Below the pieces are notes generated by a model. That model worked only from the letters and a program-made list of their open reading frames with translations, ran no database searches and was not told the DNA's origin. The translations under genes and the position numbers were made by a program. DNA of 15,597 bases from 2-01-FULL-33-17 sp964401705 (GTDB lineage Bacteria > Patescibacteriota > Minisyncoccia > Phycocordibacterales > UBA9973), in contig CAYNZJ010000014.1 of the NCBI GenBank assembly GCA_964401705.1, forward strand, positions 1 through 15,597, written 5' to 3'. Below, piece after piece: positions 1 through 5,143 of the stretch (its first letter is position 1; each line of letters starts with the position of its first letter).

Positions 1-22
1 AAGAGCAATCAAGCAAATTTTC

Positions 23-51
23 TTGTCTTTAGATGTATTTTGTGGTATCTT
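23..51 (+). promoter_or_regulatory. Candidate promoter of tRNA-Lys
   Basis: A TTGTCT -35-like box (23-28) and a TATCTT -10-like box (46-51) are separated by exactly 17 bases, and the -10 carries the TGn extension (TGG at 43-45). The predicted start near 57-58 would give the tRNA a leader of about 24 nt. A short inverted repeat (AGATT 61-65, AATCT 72-76) lies just ahead of the tRNA. Each box matches consensus at only about 4 of 6 positions, so the call is moderate. Confidence 0.5.
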
Positions 52-80
52 CATAAACATAGATTAACATAAATCTATAT

Positions 81-153
81 CCTCTTGTAGCTCAGTCGGT
101 AGAGCAGCTCCCTTTTAAGGAGATGGTCGTAGGTTCGATTCCTACCGAGAGGA
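81..153 (+). tRNA. tRNA-Lys (anticodon UUU)
   Basis: A complete 73-nt cloverleaf can be drawn. The acceptor stem CCTCTTG (81-87) pairs with CGAGAGG (146-152, one T-G pair), with discriminator A153. The D arm is GCTC/GAGC, the anticodon loop CTTTTAA carries anticodon TTT, and the T arm GTAGG/CCTAC has loop TTCGATT. The first anticodon-stem pair is a G-A mismatch, which is tolerable. No CCA is encoded, so the end must be added by the CCA enzyme. The 3' end of the gene overlaps the first six bases of the 168-bp direct repeat, so this tRNA lies at one boundary of the repeat-flanked block. Confidence 0.96.
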
Positions 154-206
154 CGCGTAGAAAAAAGAGTCCGCTTAACAGCGGCCTTTTTTCTTGCGTC
201 CTCTCG
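146..206 (+). terminator. Nested hairpin/terminator at the tRNA-Lys 3' end
   Basis: The inner part is a classical terminator: CCGC (171-174), loop TTAACA, GCGG (181-184), then CC and six T. An A-run ahead of it could also pair with the T-run, so it may work in both directions. The outer part is an 11-base arm (146-156), which includes the 3' acceptor strand of the tRNA, and its perfect complement at 196-206. The trailer can therefore pair with the tRNA end. The same hairpin, with a 9-base outer arm, is present in the second repeat copy at 2866-2921. Confidence 0.75.
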
Positions 207-315
207 AGTATCCAAAATATTTTGGATGCGTGTAGGACATCGAAGACCCTGAATTTATCGCACGGAACGTAGTGAGTACGATATGAAGGGTGTACAGTTC
301 TCGTAGAGAAAGATT
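148..315 (+). repeat. Direct repeat, copy A (168 bp), abutting tRNA-Lys
   Basis: This segment matches 2866-3032 base for base except for one extra A in an A-run (161-166 here). It contains several dyads: the nested hairpin at its 5' end, a perfect 18-bp palindrome ATCCAAAATATTTTGGAT (210-227), and a TTCTC-GTA-GAGAA hairpin (298-310). An 8-base arm GCACGGAA (260-267) pairs with TTCCGTGC (314-321), which extends beyond the repeat and exists only in this copy. It begins inside the tRNA and ends about 35 bases before the HIT gene. It may be an attachment-site duplication, a dispersed structured element, or a segmental duplication; the window alone cannot separate these. Confidence 0.9.
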
Positions 316-335
316 CCGTGCTGATTCTAAATTTG

Positions 336-344
336 TGATAAAAT
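336..344 (+). promoter_or_regulatory. Extended -10 box of the HIT gene (leaderless)
   Basis: TGA-TAAAAT, with the hexamer at 339-344, lies six bases before the ATG at 351. Transcription would start at or next to the initiation codon. No Shine-Dalgarno sequence is visible. Confidence 0.6.
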
Positions 345-350
345 ATACTA

Positions 351-773
351 ATGAAAATACTTTTTCCAGAAGAAACGATTTTACTTACCAAGAATTTTGA
401 TTTTGGACAGGATTGGGAGATACCAATACCAGCTTTTTTTATCGCTGGGGCCAGAGACAAAACAAAAAGGTCAATACAGGATTTTACTGACGACGAACTC
501 ACGGAACTTATATTAAATATAAAGAAAGTAAGAATAGCAATGACAAAGGTTCTTAGAATAGAAGATGTATATATTTTTCAAAATGAAGATACGGAACATG
601 GATTCCATGTCTGGATATTCCCTCGTTATGAATGGATGGAACAATTTGGCAGAAAAATACAATCTGTAAAACCAATTATGACCTATGCAAAAGAACATAT
701 GACTACTGATATGAATATACAAGAAGTTAAAAATACTACAAAGAAAATAAAAGAATATATTGAAAAGTCTTAA
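351..773 (+). CDS. HIT-family nucleotide-binding protein
   Basis: This 140-residue protein resembles small HIT (histidine triad) proteins, which hydrolyse or transfer nucleotides such as diadenosine polyphosphates or AMP adducts in the cytoplasm. The supporting part is E82-H-G-F-H86-V-W-I-F-P-R92, which matches the terminal histidine motif region with its Pro-Arg, and the preceding IPAFF (26-30) strand. The third histidine is a tryptophan (W88), as I recall in one HIT subgroup, so the chemistry is uncertain. Length fits the family. The ATG at 351 is chosen because a -10 box sits six bases upstream. It is the first gene of the repeat-bounded block and is followed by two ART-like genes on the same strand, each with its own promoter. 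Confidence 0.7.
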   Translation: MKILFPEETILLTKNFDFGQDWEIPIPAFFIAGARDKTKRSIQDFTDDELTELILNIKKVRIAMTKVLRIEDVYIFQNEDTEHGFHVWIFPRYEWMEQFGRKIQSVKPIMTYAKEHMTTDMNIQEVKNTTKKIKEYIEKS

Positions 774-862
774 TTATTATCAACACTAATCTTCTCTTGT
801 TCTCTTAAGCCCCCTAAAAAAATACTCACACTCTCTTGCAACCTGATTCCAGAACCCCAATA

Positions 863-871
863 TGCTATAAT
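863..871 (+). promoter_or_regulatory. Extended -10 box of ART-like gene 1 (leaderless)
   Basis: TGC-TATAAT, with the hexamer at 866-871, ends six bases before the ATG at 878. A perfect extended -10 inside the longer open frame that begins at 836 is the reason for taking 878 as the start. Confidence 0.7.
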
Positions 872-877
872 CTATTT

Positions 878-2071
878 ATGGACCACAATAATCCCTTAAA
901 CAGAAAGTCTGTTGAAAAATCTTCTTTAACTGAAGTTTTACCTATTGTAAAAAACTTTAATTTACCAGTATTAAGTAAAGAAGACATCAAAGATCTTGTA
1001 GAAAAGCCATTAGTTAAGGCTTGCGAGATATTTTGGGATAAGAATATAAAAACATTAGAATCATCAGCAAATATTAAAGACATAAAAGGATCAGGTTATA
1101 TTGGGCTTGATTTTAATAGTTTATCTCCAGAAAATAAAGAAATTGCAAAACAATATGCAGAACCACATGAGTTATATGTTAATGACCCAAATGTATTGTC
1201 AGTTAGAATTCCTGTAGCAATAAATGAATCAGATACGATAGAAATGGTTTCAAATAAAGCAGTAGAAATAGCAAATCAATTTAATAAGCAAAAAGCAAAT
1301 TGGATTTCTGGTACTACCTTGGAAGAACATTTAATTAAATTTGAAGAAAATTTTGGAGATAAATATCCGGATGCAGTTTTAAAAGAAAAAGAAAGATTAA
1401 ATGAGCCTGGTGCTTGGGAAGAAGAATGTAAAAGAAAAGGAGAATATTTTGATGCTCAAACCCGGACATCTTGGCCTAGTGAGGAATTATACAAAAAGGC
1501 TAATGAAGATATAAAACCAAAAAGAGAAAGCCCCAAATCTAATCTTGAGAAAATAAAAACCAATAATCCTGAAATCTTTAATCTCATTTCAGATAAATAT
1601 AATGCTGATAGCATTCTTGAAATAACCGATGATGGTAAAATCAAAACAGAAGAGGGAGATTATTTAAATACCCCTCGAGTCCAAGAATTAGTACGAATAA
1701 TGACAGCAATAAAAGAAAGTTTACCTTCTATCCCCGAAGGTTATGTAAGACTATGGCGTGGAAATAGAAAAAACGAGGTAGGTAAAAATCCCCAATATAC
1801 AAATTCACTTTCTGGAATAGCCTTACCATTTTTAATGGGGTATGGTGGTCATTTGTCGTACGTGGATATTTCCAAAGAAGATGCTGAGAAATGTTTAAAA
1901 ACTGGTGCTGTCGCCGAAGGGGCTGAATTTATGTTACCAAAAGAATTACTTTCAAATGTTCAGATAGTAGGATTTTCCGAAGAAGAAAGAAAGTCTATTC
2001 TTGAAAAATCTCTTGATTTACCACCAGATGAGGGTGATGGTAAAGATTGGTGGACTTCTATTTCTGTATAG
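878..2071 (+). CDS. Putative ADP-ribosyltransferase-fold protein (ART-like 1)
   Basis: The protein has 397 residues from the ATG at 878; an in-frame ATG at 836 would place the TATAAT box inside the gene. It has no signal peptide or membrane segment. The N-terminal two thirds are not recognised and become charged and helix-rich (about 150-240). The C-terminal part (about 285-365) has the layout of R-S-E type ADP-ribosyltransferases: LWRG with R294, then TNSLSG (308-313), then EGAEFMLP (347-354) with E350 in the place of the catalytic Glu. I recall similar C-termini in unannotated CPR proteins. That would mean NAD-dependent ADP-ribosylation of an unknown target, but this is inferred from motifs read by eye. 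It lies between the direct repeats with a second ART-like gene downstream. Confidence 0.6.
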   Translation: MDHNNPLNRKSVEKSSLTEVLPIVKNFNLPVLSKEDIKDLVEKPLVKACEIFWDKNIKTLESSANIKDIKGSGYIGLDFNSLSPENKEIAKQYAEPHELYVNDPNVLSVRIPVAINESDTIEMVSNKAVEIANQFNKQKANWISGTTLEEHLIKFEENFGDKYPDAVLKEKERLNEPGAWEEECKRKGEYFDAQTRTSWPSEELYKKANEDIKPKRESPKSNLEKIKTNNPEIFNLISDKYNADSILEITDDGKIKTEEGDYLNTPRVQELVRIMTAIKESLPSIPEGYVRLWRGNRKNEVGKNPQYTNSLSGIALPFLMGYGGHLSYVDISKEDAEKCLKTGAVAEGAEFMLPKELLSNVQIVGFSEEERKSILEKSLDLPPDEGDGKDWWTSISV

Positions 2072-2082
2072 TCTAATAAATT

Positions 2083-2105
2083 AAGGTTATTTTTGTTAAC
2101 TTTTT
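2083..2105 (+). terminator. Weak AT-rich terminator after ART-like gene 1
   Basis: AAGGTTA (2083-2089) pairs with TAACTTT (2097-2103) over 7 bp including one G-T pair, with a 7-nt loop and a T-run to 2105. It lies 12 bases after the stop. The stem has little GC, so efficiency is doubtful. Confidence 0.4.
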
Positions 2106-2123
2106 ATAAATTAAAACCCGGTA

Positions 2124-2129
2124 TATAAT
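2124..2129 (+). promoter_or_regulatory. -10 box of ART-like gene 2 (leaderless)
   Basis: A consensus TATAAT ends seven bases before the ATG at 2137. There is no TGn extension and no ribosome binding site in the remaining leader. Confidence 0.6.
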
Positions 2130-2136
2130 ATAAAAT

Positions 2137-2796
2137 ATGGATAATAACTTTAATACAAAAATAGAATTCAATAACACCACTGCTTTAAAAAAAATCTTTA
2201 ACAAGTTCCCAGAGATTGAGCAGAAATCTATTGGGAAAAAGTATATAGATTTACGCGAATATGATATGGAAAAAGTTGAGAGCTTCTTAAGCGAACTTGA
2301 ATCCAATGGTAATTTTGTTTTTCATGGCAATCCAACAAAAGAAATATTGCAAGAAATATCTCCTAGGGAAGTTAGAGATAATGAAACGGAAGAAAACAGC
2401 ATGAAAGCTGTTTTTGCTAGTCCAAGATTTTTAGAGGCATTAGCTTATGGATTTAAAGATACTTTCCATTTAAAAAAGAATTGGCAAAGCTACACATTAA
2501 GTATTGGCCATGAATCTAATAAAGGTGTTTCAATAAAAATGAACTCCAATTTATACAATGATTTTAAAAACAACAAGAAGGAGTACCTGCAAAATACTTT
2601 TCTTTATATTTTAAATAAAAAAGATTTTAAACATGTACCAAACAGAGAAAATAATGAATTTTATTCAAATGATCCAGTCACACCATTTTTAGCATTGTAC
2701 ATACCGAAAGAAATTACTGAAAACAATATAAACTTTGAACCTTATAACAACGAAGAAGAAATAAAAACTGGTGAAGCTATAAAAAGAACCTTTTAA
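2137..2796 (+). CDS. Unknown protein, possible second ADP-ribosyltransferase-like fold
   Basis: This is a 219-residue soluble protein with no recognised family match. Residues 59-105 are suggestive: NFVFHGNP (59-66), a SPRE segment (75-78), AVFASP (91-96), and ALAYG (101-105). This 'FHG...PR...VFA...AxxYa' layout is seen in several ART-like proteins, such as compact NAD-binding toxins and RNA 2'-phosphotransferase relatives. A catalytic Glu cannot be assigned safely. The rest is rich in Asn and Lys. The ATG is fixed by the consensus -10 box seven bases upstream. It is the last gene before repeat copy B (70 bases downstream). A function is not claimed; the ART idea is a structural hypothesis only. 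Confidence 0.55.
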   Translation: MDNNFNTKIEFNNTTALKKIFNKFPEIEQKSIGKKYIDLREYDMEKVESFLSELESNGNFVFHGNPTKEILQEISPREVRDNETEENSMKAVFASPRFLEALAYGFKDTFHLKKNWQSYTLSIGHESNKGVSIKMNSNLYNDFKNNKKEYLQNTFLYILNKKDFKHVPNRENNEFYSNDPVTPFLALYIPKEITENNINFEPYNNEEEIKTGEAIKRTF

Positions 2797-2865
2797 ACAC
2801 CTCCACTCTTTAGAATGCCAGCTAAATACCCCACTCCCCCAAACTAGTCCCAGAACTCTAAGCAA

Positions 2866-3032
2866 AGAGGACGCGTAGAAAAAGAGTCCGCTTAACAGCG
2901 GCCTTTTTTCTTGCGTCCTCTCGAGTATCCAAAATATTTTGGATGCGTGTAGGACATCGAAGACCCTGAATTTATCGCACGGAACGTAGTGAGTACGATA
3001 TGAAGGGTGTACAGTTCTCGTAGAGAAAGATT
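2866..3032 (+). repeat. Direct repeat, copy B (167 bp)
   Basis: This is the second copy of 148-315, identical apart from one A missing in the A-run (2879-2883). Identity starts at the AGAGGA shared with the tRNA-Lys 3' end and stops at 3032, just before the promoter at 3043. The copy keeps the terminator hairpin, the 18-bp palindrome (2927-2944) and the TTCTC/GAGAA hairpin, but not the tRNA body. The two copies are offset by about 2718 bp and enclose the HIT gene and both ART-like genes. Near-perfect identity implies a recent duplication or ongoing gene conversion. Confidence 0.92.
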
Positions 3033-3042
3033 TCTACCGAAA

Positions 3043-3071
3043 TTGACAATTTGCATAATAATTTCTATTAT
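3043..3071 (+). promoter_or_regulatory. Strong sigma-70-type promoter
   Basis: A perfect TTGACA (3043-3048), a 17-base spacer and TATTAT (3066-3071) form the best conventional promoter in the window. An overlapping TATAAT (3069-3074) gives a 20-base spacer. The start is predicted at about 3077-3081, on GGGGA. It lies 11 bases past repeat copy B. Confidence 0.8.
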
Positions 3072-3191
3072 AATAAGGGGACTCAAAAACTAGTTAATAT
3101 AAATAAAGAACTTAATATTACGTTAATCTCAAACGTGAATGTTATATAGTAAGGTGGTTCTTAACCTTTTGCCAAAAGTAGGCTCAAGTCA

Positions 3192-3332
3192 ATGAGTGAA
3201 ATTGAAAACAAAGGAGCTTATAAACGCCTCTTAGAGAATTTCTCTGAGATTAGAGGAATTAAAATATACATGGAGAATAATCTGTCCATATATATTCCCC
3301 GAATAATATCAAACCCACCTCTCACCATGTGA
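3192..3332 (+). CDS. Possible 46-residue small protein
   Basis: An ATG at 3192 opens 46 codons ending in TGA at 3330-3332, inside the terminator hairpin. The peptide starts MSEIENKGAYKRLLENF and continues with a mixed, protein-like composition. There is no Shine-Dalgarno sequence. Its position within a promoter- and terminator-bounded transcript makes expression possible, but a frame of this length can occur by chance in AT-rich DNA, and the overlapping RNA hairpins argue the other way. No family is recognised. Confidence 0.3.
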   Translation: MSEIENKGAYKRLLENFSEIRGIKIYMENNLSIYIPRIISNPPLTM

Positions 3333-3348
3333 TGTTAAGGGTTTTTTT
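3311..3348 (+). terminator. Terminator of the 3077 transcript
   Basis: AAACCC (3311-3316) pairs with GGGTTT (3339-3344). The enclosed loop holds a small TCAC-CAT-GTGA hairpin (3322-3332), and a run of seven T (3342-3348) follows. Confidence 0.7.
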
Positions 3349-3374
3349 ATTTCCTTAATAGGAATCGGAACTCG

Positions 3375-3383
3375 TGGTATAAT
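3375..3383 (+). promoter_or_regulatory. Extended -10 box of the membrane protein gene
   Basis: TGG-TATAAT, with the hexamer at 3378-3383, lies nine bases before the ATG at 3393. This predicts a leader of at most about three bases. Confidence 0.65.
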
Positions 3384-3392
3384 TTTTATACT

Positions 3393-4022
3393 ATGTTTGA
3401 CATACTAACAAATAATTTTTTATTAGGAATACCCTTGGCGCATTGGCTTGTGCTTATTTCTGTCGGGCTAAGTCTTACTGGTACTTTTGTTTATATTCGT
3501 GACATGTTTAGAGGAAAATCTAAACCTAATTTGGTAACATGGGGTCTTTGGGCATTTGTTCCACTTGTTGCTACAGGAGCGGCACTTTTTGCAGATGCAG
3601 ATGGGTGGGCGACAGTACGTATTTTTATATCTGGGTTTGGGCCTCTTCTTGTATTCATTTTTGCTTTTATTGTTCGTAAAAATTATTGGAAATTATCAAG
3701 ATTTGACTATGTTTGCGGAGTGATTTCAATTATCGCTATTTTAGTATGGCTAGTAGCTAATTCGCCACTTATCGCGATACTTCTCTTGGCAGTAGCAGAT
3801 TTATTTGCAACATTGCCAACTATAATCAAAGCATGGAAATATCCAGAAACTGAAACCCTTTATACTTATTTCATAGGTTTATTCACCGCATCTATTATTA
3901 TTCCGGCAATACCAGTTTGGAATATTGAAAATTCTGCTTTTCAAATATATCTTCTTCTAGCAAATACAGCTCTATTTATTACTGTGTCCCGTAAGTATTT
4001 CTTTAGAAGAAGAATTATTTAA
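3393..4022 (+). CDS. Polytopic membrane protein, PQ-loop-like
   Basis: This 209-residue protein has about six or seven hydrophobic helices spread over its length (roughly 10-35, 48-66, 72-93, 104-123, 124-143, 156-174, 183-200). It ends with the basic tail RKYFFRRRII, so it should sit in the cytoplasmic membrane. Two segments, KPNLVTWGLW (residues 44-53) and LPTIIKAWKYPETETLYTYF, resemble the paired Pro-containing loops of PQ-loop/SWEET-like transporters, which would suggest a small transporter or sensor. This is a weak similarity read by eye. The gene stands alone with its own leaderless promoter and no clear terminator after it. Confidence 0.7.
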   Translation: MFDILTNNFLLGIPLAHWLVLISVGLSLTGTFVYIRDMFRGKSKPNLVTWGLWAFVPLVATGAALFADADGWATVRIFISGFGPLLVFIFAFIVRKNYWKLSRFDYVCGVISIIAILVWLVANSPLIAILLLAVADLFATLPTIIKAWKYPETETLYTYFIGLFTASIIIPAIPVWNIENSAFQIYLLLANTALFITVSRKYFFRRRII

Positions 4023-4076
4023 TTTTCCTCTAAAATTCTCACCCCCCTACTGAACTGATTCTAAAATTAAAGCATA

Positions 4077-4085
4077 TGATATAAT
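4077..4085 (+). promoter_or_regulatory. Extended -10 box of the Ldh-family gene (leaderless)
   Basis: TGA-TATAAT, with the hexamer at 4080-4085, ends six bases before the ATG at 4092. No ribosome binding site is visible. Confidence 0.7.
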
Positions 4086-4091
4086 CTAAAT

Positions 4092-5075
4092 ATGAAAATA
4101 AAAATTACAGACCTAAAAGAAAAAGTAGCCATAGGAGTTAAAAAGCTAGGTTACATAGACCAAGACGCAGAAGCTATTATAGATACTCTATTGTATGCCG
4201 AGATGCGTGGTAACAACCAAGGCATTACCAAAATTGCTACTGGTGGAGTTCCTAAAGCTAGCGATGTTCAAGAATTTAAAATCGTAAAAGAAAATAAATG
4301 TGGGGCTTTATTGTCCGGAGGACATTCGATGGTTACTACATTTAAAGCTGCTAACATGGCAGTTAAACTAGCAGAAACGCATGGTGTTGGTATCGTGGCA
4401 ATAAACCATACTTTTTCTTCATCTGGAGCTATTGGTTTCTTTTCTCGTAAAATTGCAAAGGCGGGTTATATTGGATTTGTTTGTGTTGGAAATGGAGGAT
4501 TTTCTTTTGTTGCACCAACTGGTTCTGCGGAACCAAAACTTGGTACTAATCCTTTTAGCTATGCTTTTCCGTATAATGGTGGTGAAGTAGTATTTGATAA
4601 TGCAACTGCTGCAATGGCTTGGTTTGGAATTGTTGAATCAAAAATAAAAGGCGAAGAATTACCACAAGGCATTGGTTTTGATAAAAATGGAAACCCCAGT
4701 ACTAACCCAAATGAAGTTTTAAATGGTTCTATTTCTACTTTTGCTGGGCACAAAGGATTTGCTCTTTCTTTATTTGTGCAAATGTTAGGTAGTGCTTTTT
4801 CATTAGCTGGATCTCCTGGGGTGAATGAGTCAGATGGTTCTGGTACATTTGTAATAGCAATTGACCCAGGGTTACTTGCTGGTAAAGATGAATTTTTAAA
4901 TAGAAGCACTGAATTAATTAATAATAATAAATCAGCTAAACCACTACCAGGGCAAATTGTTTATTTACCAGGTGAACAAGGCGACACAAGAACCAAACAA
5001 TTGGAAGAATCAGGTGAAATAGAAATTGCTGACAAAATTTGGCAAGAATTATGCGACTTTGTTGAAAAAAATTAA
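4092..5075 (+). CDS. Ldh/malate dehydrogenase-family protein (Ldh_2)
   Basis: The protein has 327 residues, close to the usual 330-360 of the family that contains malate/L-lactate, ureidoglycolate and 2,3-diketogulonate NAD(P)-dependent oxidoreductases. Hallmarks in order are AEMRG (36-40), the segment ending SGAIGFF (111-117), PKLGTNPFSYAFP (148-160), the DNATAAMA segment, the 'P.G..FD.NG.PST.P' segment, and AGHKGFALSL. The family normally has SHG near residue 42 and NSNHFG near residue 110, whose histidines sit in the active site. Here these positions read NQG (Q43) and SSSG (S110). The protein may therefore be catalytically altered or have another substrate. It is cytoplasmic, with no signal peptide, and no pathway partners lie beside it. 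Confidence 0.85.
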   Translation: MKIKITDLKEKVAIGVKKLGYIDQDAEAIIDTLLYAEMRGNNQGITKIATGGVPKASDVQEFKIVKENKCGALLSGGHSMVTTFKAANMAVKLAETHGVGIVAINHTFSSSGAIGFFSRKIAKAGYIGFVCVGNGGFSFVAPTGSAEPKLGTNPFSYAFPYNGGEVVFDNATAAMAWFGIVESKIKGEELPQGIGFDKNGNPSTNPNEVLNGSISTFAGHKGFALSLFVQMLGSAFSLAGSPGVNESDGSGTFVIAIDPGLLAGKDEFLNRSTELINNNKSAKPLPGQIVYLPGEQGDTRTKQLEESGEIEIADKIWQELCDFVEKN

Positions 5076-5131
5076 ACCCATTTATATTTGACCCATACCC
5101 CCTATTTATTGTCCATTAGGTCCAAAAAATG

Positions 5132-5137
5132 TATAAT
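5132..5137 (+). promoter_or_regulatory. -10 box of the surface protein gene (leaderless)
   Basis: A consensus TATAAT ends six bases before the ATG at 5144. The upstream in-frame ATG at 5129 overlaps the promoter itself, so 5144 is the more likely start. Confidence 0.65.
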
Positions 5138-5143
5138 ATTTAT

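Larger units (their letters stand above)
3077..3348 (+). ncRNA. Structured transcript of unknown class, about 270 nt
   Basis: A strong promoter and a terminator delimit this transcript, and no long gene fills it. Visible structure includes a possible closing pair GGGGA (3077-3081) with TCCCC (3296-3300), a hairpin TTACGTT/AACGTGA (3118-3138), and CTCA/TGAG near 3183-3196. There is also a long hairpin CCTC-TTAGAGA/TCTCTGA-GAGG (3227-3256) and ATGGA/TCCAT (3270-3289). I looked for tmRNA (tRNA-like TTCGA arm), RNase P RNA, SRP RNA and rRNA signatures and saw none. A 6S-like regulator cannot be ruled out because that class has little sequence conservation. The 46-codon ORF inside it offers a competing explanation: an mRNA with a long 5' UTR. 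Confidence 0.5.

Noticed and set aside
92..502. 136-codon - strand frame across the tRNA and repeat copy A
   Set aside because: It overlaps the tRNA and the structured repeat and runs antisense to the HIT gene; it is a chance frame.
836..877. Upstream start (836) for ART-like gene 1
   Set aside because: A perfect extended -10 box lies at 863-871, after this ATG and six bases before the ATG at 878, so the extra 14 codons are probably not translated.
148..3032. CRISPR array
   Set aside because: Only two repeat copies exist, 2.7 kb apart and 167 bp long, with genes between them; there are no regular spacers.
2892..3086. 64-codon - strand frame across repeat copy B
   Set aside because: It lies in the structured repeat and the strong promoter, with no start signals of its own.
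3077..3348. tmRNA gene
   Set aside because: The GGGGA start is tempting, but there is no TTCGA T-arm or tRNA-like 3' end, and no resume codon region was recognised.
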